Shown here one piece after another: positions 1 to 7,438 of a stretch of DNA of 24,075 nt; positions within the stretch are counted from its first letter, which is position 1; every line of letters starts with the position of its first letter. The DNA is from Bacteroidales bacterium (lineage in GTDB: Bacteria; Bacteroidota; Bacteroidia; Bacteroidales; Bacteroidaceae), in assembly GCA_004557185.1 (NCBI GenBank), contig SFEP01000037.1:1-24075 (forward strand). The letters run 5' to 3'. A program made the position numbers and the translations under genes. The notes beneath the pieces were generated by a model. It ran no database searches. It was not told the DNA's origin and saw only the letters and a program-made list of their open reading frames with translations.

Positions 1-100
1 GAATGCTTCGCTGTACTTCTGATTTTTACGACTCATTTAGTAAGTTGTTTGGGTTATTAATGGATACTAAATGTGTCTACCTATATCAGTATAAGACATA

Positions 101-220
101 TTTTGGCGGGGCGGGTGACGGGATAAAGGAGATGCTACGTAAAAAATTTTACGTCGTTCGTAAAAAAAATCACGTCGTTCGTAAAATTTTTTACGTAGCA
201 TCTATTTCCGTCGGGGTGGC
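101..220. repeat. Palindromic A-tract repeat, copy 1
   Basis: Arms at 130-153 and 180-203 are perfect 24-base inverted repeats (core AGATGCTACGT). From 130 the sequence runs in 21-base steps (130-150, 151-171, 172-192), each with CGTAAAA at the same place; ACGTCGTTCGTAAAA occurs exactly at 151 and 172. The G-rich leader at about 105-129 ends in AAAGG before the arm. A related copy sits at 23971-24075 with the same leader. It has no open frame of note and behaves like an intergenic REP- or MITE-like element; no transposase is nearby. Confidence 0.75.
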
Positions 221-343
221 GGGCCGTAAGAACAGGCCGCGGTAGAGCAAAACTTCCCGCCGGTGTGGTCACTTTTGTCCACCGCCGACGAATTTTCTCC
301 CACGGCATCCATACGTTTACCGAATATCCATCTTCTTCTATAA

Positions 344-383
344 AAATGGGCGCAGCGGATGGTCATTTCCGTTGCGCCCATTT
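344..383 (-). terminator. Intrinsic terminator of the GH2 gene
   Basis: Sixteen-base arms 344-359 and 368-383 pair with a single G-U, around an 8-base loop. Read on the minus strand the stem is followed by a T-run, and it starts 37 bases after the GH2 stop codon. This is a textbook factor-independent terminator. Confidence 0.85.
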
Positions 384-419
384 CCATGTGCAAAAGGGCC
401 GTCGATGAGGCGGCTGCTG

Positions 420-2831
420 TCAGCGTGCCTGCAGCGTGAGCGTCTGGCTCAGGTTGCGTGCCGCGTCGCGTACGGTCAGGGTGATGGGGCCGGGCTGCGT
501 GCCGCTGCGCACCACCACCACCAGTTGTCCGCTAAACAGGTGCATGTGCGGCTCGGTGAACACCTCCGTCGAGGTGGCGTCGCCGTTGCACACGGCCTGG
601 AAGGAGCCTGCGCCGCTCACTTCGAAGGTGAGCTCGTCGCTCAGCGTGGGGCAGAAGGTGCCTGCTGCGTCGTGCAGCTGCACGGTGACAAAGGCCAGGT
701 CGTCGCCGTCGGCTGTCAGCACCGTGCGGTCGGCCTCCAGGTGCAGCGTCGAGGGCGTGCCCGCCGTGCTCAGGCTCAGCGAGTCGGCGGCGTGACCCGT
801 GGCGTCGTAGGCCACTACCTTCACCGTGCCGGGCTCATACACCACCTCGTTCCAGCGCAGGCGGAAGCGGTCGAGGCGTGCCGTGTCCTGCTTGGTGCGG
901 CGGCCCTGGCTGCGACCGTTTACAAACAGCTCGGCCTCAGGATAGTCGGTGTACACATACACGGGTGTCACCTCGCCCTCGCGGCCCGGCCACGTCCAGT
1001 GCGGCAGCATGTGCAGCGTGTGTGCCTGCTTGTTCCACACCGAGCGGTACAGGTAGTAGCGGTCCTTGGGCAGCCCCGCCAGGTCTACAGCGCCGAAGTA
1101 GCTGCTGCGTGAGGGCCAGTAGGCGTCGTAGGGCGTGGGCTCGCCCAGGTAGTCGAAGCCCGTCCACACAAACTGTCCGATGGTATAGGGCAGGTCCGTC
1201 TGTACGCGGAAGTCGTCGTCGGGCAGGTTGCTCCACCAGCAATACTCCACGTCGTAGCTGCTGCACTGCCCGTCGGGGTAGGTTACGCCCGTGCCTTCGC
1301 TGACGGGAAACTTATACACGCCGCGGCTGCTCAGCGTCGAGGCCGTTTCGCTGCCCAGCAGGAAGCCCTGCCGCAGTTGTGGGAAAACGGGCTCGTAAAG
1401 GTGTACGCGGTAGTTGAAGCCCGGCACATCGAGGGCGCTGAAGAAGCCGCACTGCGCAGCCTTGTCGGGGTGGTCGCAGCCGCACGTTACGGTGCGTGTG
1501 GGGTCCAGGCTGTGGCATAAGTCTGTCATGGCCTGTGCTCTCGCCGCGCCCTCGGCATCCTTGTGTTCGGGTATTTCGTTGCCTATGCTCCACATCACGA
1601 TGCTCGGGTGGTTGCGGTGGTGCAAGAGCAGGTTTTCCAAGTCCCTTTGCCACCATTCGTCATACCAGCGGTTGTAGCCGTTGGCCACCTTGGGCCAGTG
1701 CCAGGCATCGAAGCTCTCGGCCATCACCATCATGCCCATGGAGTCGCAAATCTCCATTTGCATCTGCGAGGGCATGTTGTGGCTGGTGCGTATGGCGTCG
1801 GCACCCATATCCTTCATCATGCGTATCTGCCTGATGAGGGCCGCCTTGTTGAGGGCGGCGCCCAGGGGGCCCAGGTCGTGGTGCAGGTTCACCCCTTTCA
1901 GTTTGCGTGAAATGCCGTTGAGCATGAAGCCGCCCTCAGCCGTGACGGCTACGGTGCGCAAGCCTACACGGCTCTCGGTGGCGTCGGCCACGCGGCTACC
2001 CTCCTTCACAGCGGTGCGCAGGGTGTAGAGGTAGGGCGACTCGGGCGACCACAAGCGCGGTTGCTCCACGCGCAGTGGCACCTCGGCCTTGCCCCCGCTG
2101 CCCAAGGGTTGTGAGCCGCTGGCCACCACGCGGCCTTGGTGGTCCATCAGTTCGGCCACGGCCGTCAGCCCCTTGGCATGGTCGGCCCCCTGTGTAGCCA
2201 CGCAGGCCACGCATGCTGCTGCGCCGGCCTCGAGCTGCAAGGTGCGGAAGTACGACTGCCACGTGTCGATGTGGCACGCGGGCACCACGGTCAGCGTCAC
2301 GGGGCGGTAAAGCCCGGCGCCGGGATACCAGCGGCTGCTCTCGGGACGGTTGGTCAGCGCCACGCGCACCTCGTTGCTGCCGGCCTTCACCCACTGCGTC
2401 ACGTCGAGACGGAAGGCGTTGTAGCCGTAGGGCCACGAACCCGCCTCATGCCCGTTTACGTACACCACGGGCTCGGCCATGGCGCCGTCGAAGGTGAGCC
2501 ACACGCGGCCCTTTACCTTCGGCAGCTGGAAGGTGGTGCGATACTCGCCGTTGCCTATCCACGGCAGTGCGCCTGAGCGTCCGCTGTGGCGCGACTCGGT
2601 GGTTTCGCCGTTCTGCTCGATGGGTGAAAATTGCAGGTCGATGTTTTCGTCGAAGGGGCCGCTGATGGCCCAGTCGTGCGGTGTGCGCACAGCTTGCCAG
2701 GCTTGTCCTTCAAGGCGGAAGTCCCACTGCCGTAGCTGCACTTCGCTGCGTTCTTGGGCCATGAGGGTGCCGGCACCCAGCAGTGCTACGCCAAGGGCGA
2801 GGCTGCGGAGGGGGAGGAAAAGAGGTGTCAT
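420..2831 (-). CDS. Secreted glycoside hydrolase family 2 (beta-galactosidase-like)
   Basis: An 803-residue retaining exo-glycosidase. A signal peptide (about 1-25, ending ...GTLMA|Q) sends it to the periplasm or beyond. The GH2 order is visible: a jelly-roll sugar-binding domain (about 30-185, with VNGHEAGSWPYGYNAF), an immunoglobulin-like domain (about 195-295), then the TIM barrel with KGVNLHHD, RTSHN and WSIGNE. The expected acid/base is E419 (IGNE) and the nucleophile E495 (LGSETAS); WTGFDYLGEPTPY at about 556-568 is typical of Bacteroidota beta-galactosidases. About 170 further residues form beta-rich C-terminal domains, including a bacterial Ig-like one. The exact sugar (beta-galactoside, or another such as beta-glucuronide) cannot be fixed from sequence alone. 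It is monocistronic, ends at a good terminator, and is divergent from the next gene, so it does not belong to the Sus run. Start chosen at the signal peptide; no strong ribosome binding site, as is usual in this phylum. Confidence 0.9.
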   Translation of the reverse strand: MTPLFLPLRSLALGVALLGAGTLMAQERSEVQLRQWDFRLEGQAWQAVRTPHDWAISGPFDENIDLQFSPIEQNGETTESRHSGRSGALPWIGNGEYRTTFQLPKVKGRVWLTFDGAMAEPVVYVNGHEAGSWPYGYNAFRLDVTQWVKAGSNEVRVALTNRPESSRWYPGAGLYRPVTLTVVPACHIDTWQSYFRTLQLEAGAAACVACVATQGADHAKGLTAVAELMDHQGRVVASGSQPLGSGGKAEVPLRVEQPRLWSPESPYLYTLRTAVKEGSRVADATESRVGLRTVAVTAEGGFMLNGISRKLKGVNLHHDLGPLGAALNKAALIRQIRMMKDMGADAIRTSHNMPSQMQMEICDSMGMMVMAESFDAWHWPKVANGYNRWYDEWWQRDLENLLLHHRNHPSIVMWSIGNEIPEHKDAEGAARAQAMTDLCHSLDPTRTVTCGCDHPDKAAQCGFFSALDVPGFNYRVHLYEPVFPQLRQGFLLGSETASTLSSRGVYKFPVSEGTGVTYPDGQCSSYDVEYCWWSNLPDDDFRVQTDLPYTIGQFVWTGFDYLGEPTPYDAYWPSRSSYFGAVDLAGLPKDRYYLYRSVWNKQAHTLHMLPHWTWPGREGEVTPVYVYTDYPEAELFVNGRSQGRRTKQDTARLDRFRLRWNEVVYEPGTVKVVAYDATGHAADSLSLSTAGTPSTLHLEADRTVLTADGDDLAFVTVQLHDAAGTFCPTLSDELTFEVSGAGSFQAVCNGDATSTEVFTEPHMHLFSGQLVVVVRSGTQPGPITLTVRDAARNLSQTLTLQAR

Positions 2832-3309
2832 GGTGAAAATGTAAGGTTAAGAACCGTCGCCTGCCCGCCGCATTGCGCCTTCGTGCCCGGCTCGTGGCGT
2901 GCGGTGAGGTGACTTGTGTGTGTGAAAATACGGTGCGAATTTATAAAAAACGGACGGGCCAAAGTGAGGAAGCCTTTTGAAAATCGAACCCATGGCCCCA
3001 ATTGTCAGCCCTCTGTACGCGTCAGCCCTCTGTCGGCTCTCCGCCAGTTCTGCCCCGCGTGCCGTGCACCTCACTTCCCGCCTTCGGCATACCGCCGGGG
3101 GGCAAGGCGTGCGCAGGGCATTGCAGGGCATTTTTAGCCATTCTGACGCATGCTGACGCACCTTCGAGTGCGCGTCAAAATTTGCATTTGGACACACCCT
3201 CCTGCATGAAATGCGTAATTTTGTAGTCACCCACGGCGGCATGCCCGCCTTCTGCACCGCACGGCCGTGCCGGTAGGTGCCTTTTCACTTCAGAACCGAA
3301 CTACTGCCT
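2832..3309. other. Divergent intergenic region between GH2 and the tandem-ATPase gene
   Basis: About 480 bases with no gene. Visible inside: a 13-base direct repeat GTCAGCCCTCTGT at 3004 and 3021; a doubled CTGACGCA at 3143 and 3153; a hairpin 3154-3161/3168-3177 with a 2-base bulge; and a promoter-like TAATTTTG at 3216-3223. The minus-strand promoter of the GH2 gene is not clear; only near-matches to the consensus are seen. Confidence 0.6.
3216..3223 (+). promoter_or_regulatory. Bacteroidota -7 promoter element (TAATTTTG)
   Basis: Exact match to TAnnTTTG, 86 bases before the ATG at 3310. A TTTG lies at 3187-3190 but is 25 bases away, longer than the usual spacing, so the -33 part is weak. 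The flanking GCGTAATTTTGT is shared with the susA promoter. Confidence 0.5.
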
Positions 3310-4758
3310 ATGTCCCTCATCACGATCACCCAAGGCGTGACGCGCCACCCCGATTACCGTTTGGCTGCGCCCGTCAACTTCAGCCTGCACCGCGGCGAAC
3401 ACCTGGCCATTTGCGGACCCAACGGCGCGGGCAAGTCGCTCCTGACCGACATGCTGACGGGAGCGCGGCCGCTGCTCGCACTGGGCATGCACTACGACTT
3501 TGGCGAGGGCGTGGTGCCGCGTCCCTCGGTGCACATCGGGGCGGTGACGTTTCGCCACGTGTATGGCAGCAGCGAGCCCGCCTATTATCAGCAGCGCTGG
3601 AACCGTGCCGACGAGCAGGAGTTTCCCACCGTGGCCGAAGTGCTGGCTGCGGCGCGCCAACGGGCTGAACGCGACGGTGCCCCCGCCGCACCGCCCCAGT
3701 TGTGGCAGGCGTTGGGCATCGAGGAGCACTTGGAGCAGCGGGTCAACCTGCTTTCGAGCGGCGAACGCCGGCGGCTGCAACTGGCGCAGATGCTGGTGCG
3801 CATGCCGCAGGTGCTGGTGGTGGACAACCCCTACATTGGCCTCGACGCCGAGGCGCGGGGCATGCTCACCGAGGTGCTGCAGCGCCTGGCCGAACTCACC
3901 ACGCTGGTGCTCGTGGTGAGCCGCGCTGCCGACGTGCCCCCTTTCATTGACACCGTAGTGCCTGTGAGCGAGGGTAGGGTGGGCGAGAAAATGCCTGCCG
4001 CCGCCTGGCGCGAGGCCGAGGCTGCCATGCTGCGCCACCTGCCCGCCCTGCCGCCCCTGCCTGCCGCAGCAGTGGCGACGCCTGTGTGCAGCGACGTCAT
4101 CGACTTCAGCCACGTGACCATACGCTACGGCGACCGCACCATTCTGCACGACCTCACCTGGTGCGTGCGGCGCGGTGAGCACTGGGCACTGACGGGCGAG
4201 AACGGAGCGGGCAAGAGTACGCTGCTCTCGCTGGTGTGTGCCGACAACCCGCAGGGCTATGCTTGCGACATCCGCCTCTTCGGTCGGCAGCGCGGCCGTG
4301 GCGAGAGCATTTGGGACATCAAGAAGCACATAGGCTACGTGTCGCCCGAGATGGCGGCTACCTACCGCAAGTCGCTGCCGGCCGTCGACATCGTGGCGAG
4401 CGGCCTGCACGACACCGTGGGCCTGTACCGCCGTGTCACAGAGAGTGAGCGCGCACGCTCGGAGCAGTGGCTCGCCACCTTTGGCGCAGCGCATCTGGCG
4501 CGCCGCGACTTCATGCGCCTCTCCTCGGGCGAGCAGCGCCTCGTGCTGCTGGTGCGTGCCTTTGTCAAGAGCCCTTCGCTGCTCATACTCGACGAGCCCT
4601 TTCATGGTCTCGACGAGGCGGTGAGGCGCCGGGCCCGCGCCCTCATCGATGCCTACATGGCGCACCCCTCGCGCACCCTCATCATGGTGACGCACTACGC
4701 CGACGAACTGCCCGCCTGCATTGACCACCACCTCACGCTGCACAAGGTGAAGGCGTGA
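3310..4758 (+). CDS. Tandem ABC ATPase, ModF/PhrA type
   Basis: A 482-residue soluble protein with two ABC ATPase halves and no membrane segments, the layout of ModF/PhrA (once called molybdate-transport or photorepair ATPase); its real substrate or partner is not established. Half 1 has Walker A GPNGAGKS (36-43), signature LSSGE (148-152) and a Walker B ending VVDNP (170-174), with Asn where the catalytic Glu should be; the switch-His position reads VVSRAAD. Half 2 is complete: GENGAGKST (296-304), LSSGEQ (404-409), LLILDEP (424-430), H462. Only half 2 is therefore likely to hydrolyse ATP efficiently. I chose the ATG at 3310 over a GTG 11 codons earlier because homology-like sequence starts there and the promoter fits. 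No transporter permease is adjacent. It is convergent with yaaA and shares a bidirectional terminator with it. Confidence 0.8.
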   Translation: MSLITITQGVTRHPDYRLAAPVNFSLHRGEHLAICGPNGAGKSLLTDMLTGARPLLALGMHYDFGEGVVPRPSVHIGAVTFRHVYGSSEPAYYQQRWNRADEQEFPTVAEVLAAARQRAERDGAPAAPPQLWQALGIEEHLEQRVNLLSSGERRRLQLAQMLVRMPQVLVVDNPYIGLDAEARGMLTEVLQRLAELTTLVLVVSRAADVPPFIDTVVPVSEGRVGEKMPAAAWREAEAAMLRHLPALPPLPAAAVATPVCSDVIDFSHVTIRYGDRTILHDLTWCVRRGEHWALTGENGAGKSTLLSLVCADNPQGYACDIRLFGRQRGRGESIWDIKKHIGYVSPEMAATYRKSLPAVDIVASGLHDTVGLYRRVTESERARSEQWLATFGAAHLARRDFMRLSSGEQRLVLLVRAFVKSPSLLILDEPFHGLDEAVRRRARALIDAYMAHPSRTLIMVTHYADELPACIDHHLTLHKVKA

Positions 4759-4793
4759 GGCGGCGGATTCCGTTTTCCCATTTTGATAAAAAG

Positions 4794-4834
4794 AAAAGTC
4801 CCCTTGCATGCAATGGCTGTGCAGGGGACTTTTT
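4794..4834. terminator. Bidirectional terminator
   Basis: Arms 4794-4808 and 4820-4834 pair over 14 bases with one bulged T (AAAAGTCCCC / GGGGACTTTT), with A-tract on one side and T-tract on the other. It sits between the convergent stops of the tandem ATPase (4758) and yaaA (4844), and can serve both strands. Confidence 0.88.
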
Positions 4835-4843
4835 CATGGGTAT

Positions 4844-5581
4844 TTACATAAGGCGCGTCACTACCGCTGCTCCCTCAATGTCGGGCATGAAGTCGGCGAG
4901 GTGGCGGGTGTCGGTGGCGCGTTGCTGTATGAGGTGGCGCGTCATCTGGCCTCGGCTCATCTTGGTGTAGACTACGACGCTGCGCTCGCGGTCGCCGTCG
5001 ATGGTGCGGAAGTCGGGGGTGACGACGTGCACCTCGCGGCACACGCGGCGCCAGTCGAAGAGGCGCTTCATCTCGCTGCTGGCCAGGTTGACCAACACGC
5101 CGTCGTCGGCCTTGGCGGCGGCTATGAGGTGGTCGGTGAGCAGGGGCTGCCAGTGCTTGAAACGGTTGAGGCCGTCGTCGCAGGGCAGTTGGGCGTCGCC
5201 CTCAAGGCGGTAGGGACGTATGCCGTCGCAGGGACGCAGCAGGCCGTAGAGGAAGGAGGTGATGAACAGGTGCTGCTGAGCCCAGGCCACGTCGGCGCGC
5301 GACAGGCTGGCGGCGTCGATTTGCTGGAACACGATGCCTGTGTAGGCCCACAGTGCGGGAACCACGGGCGTGCTGTCGTCGAAGAAGGCGGCGTAGCGGC
5401 GGGCGTTGGCAGCGGCTAACGAGGCGTTGACCCGCAGCATGCCGCCCAGCGTGGCGGCGTCGAGCGTCATGAGGCAGCGGGCGGCACGTTCGGCCTCGGG
5501 CAGGAATGCGGGCAGCGTGATGGCCGACGGCGCGTGGGCTGCCTGGCCCATCGTTTTGGCACAGGAAATGAGGATTTGCAT
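4844..5581 (-). CDS. yaaA: Peroxide stress protein YaaA (UPF0246/DUF328)
   Basis: A 245-residue cytoplasmic protein with the family's landmarks: MQILISCAKTM at the N-terminus, YTGIVFQ (about 80-86), FLYGLLRPCDGIRPYRLE (about 109-126), NLASSE (about 164-169) and the basic stretch KMSRGQM near 207-213. The length matches the family (about 250). In E. coli YaaA limits intracellular free iron during peroxide stress and binds unusual DNA structures; applying that here is inference. It begins 30 bases after the ABC-F gene in the same direction and is probably co-transcribed with it. Its 3' end meets the bidirectional terminator at 4794-4834. Confidence 0.88.
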   Translation of the reverse strand: MQILISCAKTMGQAAHAPSAITLPAFLPEAERAARCLMTLDAATLGGMLRVNASLAAANARRYAAFFDDSTPVVPALWAYTGIVFQQIDAASLSRADVAWAQQHLFITSFLYGLLRPCDGIRPYRLEGDAQLPCDDGLNRFKHWQPLLTDHLIAAAKADDGVLVNLASSEMKRLFDWRRVCREVHVVTPDFRTIDGDRERSVVVYTKMSRGQMTRHLIQQRATDTRHLADFMPDIEGAAVVTRLM

Positions 5582-5611
5582 GGCGTGGTGAGCGGTATAA
5601 GGGGGCGTGGC

Positions 5612-7249
5612 TCAGCGGCGGCGTTCCAGTTCGCTGAGTTCCTCCATCTTTTTGGTTTCAAGAAATTCGTTGATGCCGCACAGGTGTTCCTTTACGCGGC
5701 CGTGGCCGAACTCGTAGACCTTCGTGACGAGGCCGTCGAGGAAGTCGCGGTCGTGGCTCACGCAGATGAGCGTGCCGTCGAAGTCCTGCAATGCCTGCTT
5801 GAGCACGTCCTTGGTGCGGAGGTCGAGGTGGTTGGTGGGCTCGTCGAGAATGAGCAGGTTGACGGGTTCGAGCAGCAGTTTGAGCAGAGCCAGGCGGGTG
5901 CGTTCGCCGCCTGAGAGCACCTTCACCTTCTTCGTGCTGGCCTCGCCGCCAAACATGAATGCGCCGAGGAGGTCGCGTATCTTGTTGCGCACCTCGCCCT
6001 TGGCCACGTCGTCGATGGTCTGGAACACGGTCAGGTCCTCGTCGAGCAGCGAGGCCTGGTTCTGCGCAAAGTAGCCTATCTGTACGTTGTGGCCCAGCGT
6101 GAGCGTGCCCTCGTGCTCCAGCTGCCCCATGATGCATTTCACCAACGTTGATTTGCCCTCGCCGTTGCGCCCCACGAAGGCCGTCTTGTCGTTGCGCTCA
6201 ATGGTCAGACTCACGTGGCTGAAGATGCGCTTCGGTCCGAAAGCCTTGCCCACCTGGTCCATCACCACGGGATATTGCCCGCTGCGGGGTGAGGGCGGGA
6301 ACTTCAGGCGCAGGGCCGAGGTGTCCTCTTCGTCCACCTCCACGAGTTGCAGTTTTTCGAGCATCTTCACGCGGCTCTGCACCTGGAACGTTTTGGAGTA
6401 GGTGCCCTTGAAGCGTTCGATGAAGTCCTTGTTTTCCTGTATCATCTTTTGCTGCTCCTCATACTGCTTGAGTTGCTGCTCGCGTCGTTCGGCGCGCAGT
6501 TGCAGGTATTGGGAGTAGTTCACCTTGTAGTCGTAAATGCGTCCCATGGTCACCTCGATGGTGCGCGTGGTGATGCGATCCACGAAGCGGCGGTCGTGAC
6601 TGATGACCACCACCGCTCGGCCGCTCTGTATGAGGAAATCCTCGAGCCACCCTATGCTCTCGATGTCCAGGTGGTTGGTGGGCTCGTCAAGCAGCAGCAC
6701 GTCGGGCTTTTGCAGCAGCATTTTCGCCAGTTCGATGCGCATGCGCCATCCACCCGAGAACTCGCTCGTTTGGCGGCGGAAGTCGGCGCGTTCAAAGCCC
6801 AGGCCGAGCAGCGTGCGCTCCACGTCCTCCTCGAAGTGCGTCATGTCGATGGCATAAAACTTTTCGCTGAGTGTGGCCACCTCCTCGATGAGCGCCATGT
6901 ATTCCTCGCTCTCGTAGTCGGTGCGTTCGGTGAGTTGTCGGTTCAGGTCGTCGATGTGGGCCTGCGCCTCGTGCAGGTGGGCAAATGCCTGGCAGGCCTC
7001 CTGAAACACGGTGCGGCCGTCCTCCGTCATGAGGTGCTGCGGCAGATAGGCCACCACGGTGTCCTTGGGTGCCGACACGGTGCCGCGGCTGGGTTTGCGC
7101 ACGCCGGCCAGTATCTTGAGCAGCGTACTCTTGCCTGCGCCGTTTTTGCCCATCAGGGCGATGCGGTCGTTGTCGTTGATGACAAACGAAATGTCACTGA
7201 ACAAGGTCGTACCGCCAAATTCCACGGTAAGTCCATCGGCTGAAATCAT
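5612..7249 (-). CDS. ABC-F family ATPase (ribosome-associated type)
   Basis: A 545-residue soluble protein with two complete ATPase halves. Half 1: Walker A GKNGAGKST (34-42), signature FSGGW (164-168), Walker B LLLDEPTNHLD (185-195), H218. A charged helical linker (about 242-313) matches the P-site tRNA interaction motif of ABC-F proteins. Half 2: GRNGEGKST (360-368), LSGGE (445-449), LILDEPTNHLD (466-476), H499. Both DEPTNHLD motifs and the absence of membrane segments define ABC-F. Members act on stalled ribosomes or give antibiotic protection; this looks like a housekeeping type (YdiF/Uup-like), with nothing to suggest a resistance role. A short charged tail ending ELERRR follows half 2. 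Probably heads a two-gene operon with yaaA. Confidence 0.92.
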   Translation of the reverse strand: MISADGLTVEFGGTTLFSDISFVINDNDRIALMGKNGAGKSTLLKILAGVRKPSRGTVSAPKDTVVAYLPQHLMTEDGRTVFQEACQAFAHLHEAQAHIDDLNRQLTERTDYESEEYMALIEEVATLSEKFYAIDMTHFEEDVERTLLGLGFERADFRRQTSEFSGGWRMRIELAKMLLQKPDVLLLDEPTNHLDIESIGWLEDFLIQSGRAVVVISHDRRFVDRITTRTIEVTMGRIYDYKVNYSQYLQLRAERREQQLKQYEEQQKMIQENKDFIERFKGTYSKTFQVQSRVKMLEKLQLVEVDEEDTSALRLKFPPSPRSGQYPVVMDQVGKAFGPKRIFSHVSLTIERNDKTAFVGRNGEGKSTLVKCIMGQLEHEGTLTLGHNVQIGYFAQNQASLLDEDLTVFQTIDDVAKGEVRNKIRDLLGAFMFGGEASTKKVKVLSGGERTRLALLKLLLEPVNLLILDEPTNHLDLRTKDVLKQALQDFDGTLICVSHDRDFLDGLVTKVYEFGHGRVKEHLCGINEFLETKKMEELSELERRR

Positions 7250-7360
7250 GCGTATTCTTCTGTTTTGAGTGTTTCTTTTTGTGTGTCAAATGCCCTTGCT
7301 TCCCCCCTCCTCCTTTTGATGAGGAGGTGAAATGGCACGCTCGCCCGCTGCGTCTCTGCT

Positions 7361-7381
7361 TCCTTATATATATAAAGGAGT
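7361..7381. repeat. AT-rich palindromic motif flanked by CCTT/AAGGAG
   Basis: CCTTATATATATAAAGGAG is nearly self-complementary. It lies about 60 bases beyond the stop of the SusR-type gene on that gene's strand. A close relative occurs at 19418-19435 after susD. It may act in transcript ending or processing. Confidence 0.45.
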
Positions 7382-7382
7382 G

Positions 7383-7422
7383 GGCGGGAGGTTGAAGGGC
7401 GTGGCGGGCGGTTGAAGGGCGT
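7383..7422. repeat. 20-base tandem duplication
   Basis: Units 7383-7402 and 7403-7422 differ at one base (GGCGGGAGG versus GGCGGGCGG, then TTGAAGGGCGT). It lies just after the SusR-type stop codon. Confidence 0.75.
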
Positions 7423-7438
7423 GGTTGTGTGAAAAAGG

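Larger units (their letters stand above)
1..419. other. Non-coding left edge with repeat and terminator
   Basis: No convincing gene is visible here. The first 100 bases are visibly AT-richer than the rest. The short frames that cross this stretch run through a palindromic repeat and have no recognisable protein features. It holds the A-tract palindromic repeat (about 101-220) and the terminator of the GH2 gene (344-383), both listed separately. What lies further left cannot be seen. Confidence 0.6.

Noticed and set aside
3..245. Short open frame at the left edge
   Set aside because: It runs through the palindromic repeat and shows no protein features.
2970..3000. tRNA-like sequence (minus strand GGGTTCGAT)
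   Set aside because: The T-stem does not close and no acceptor or anticodon stem can be built around it.
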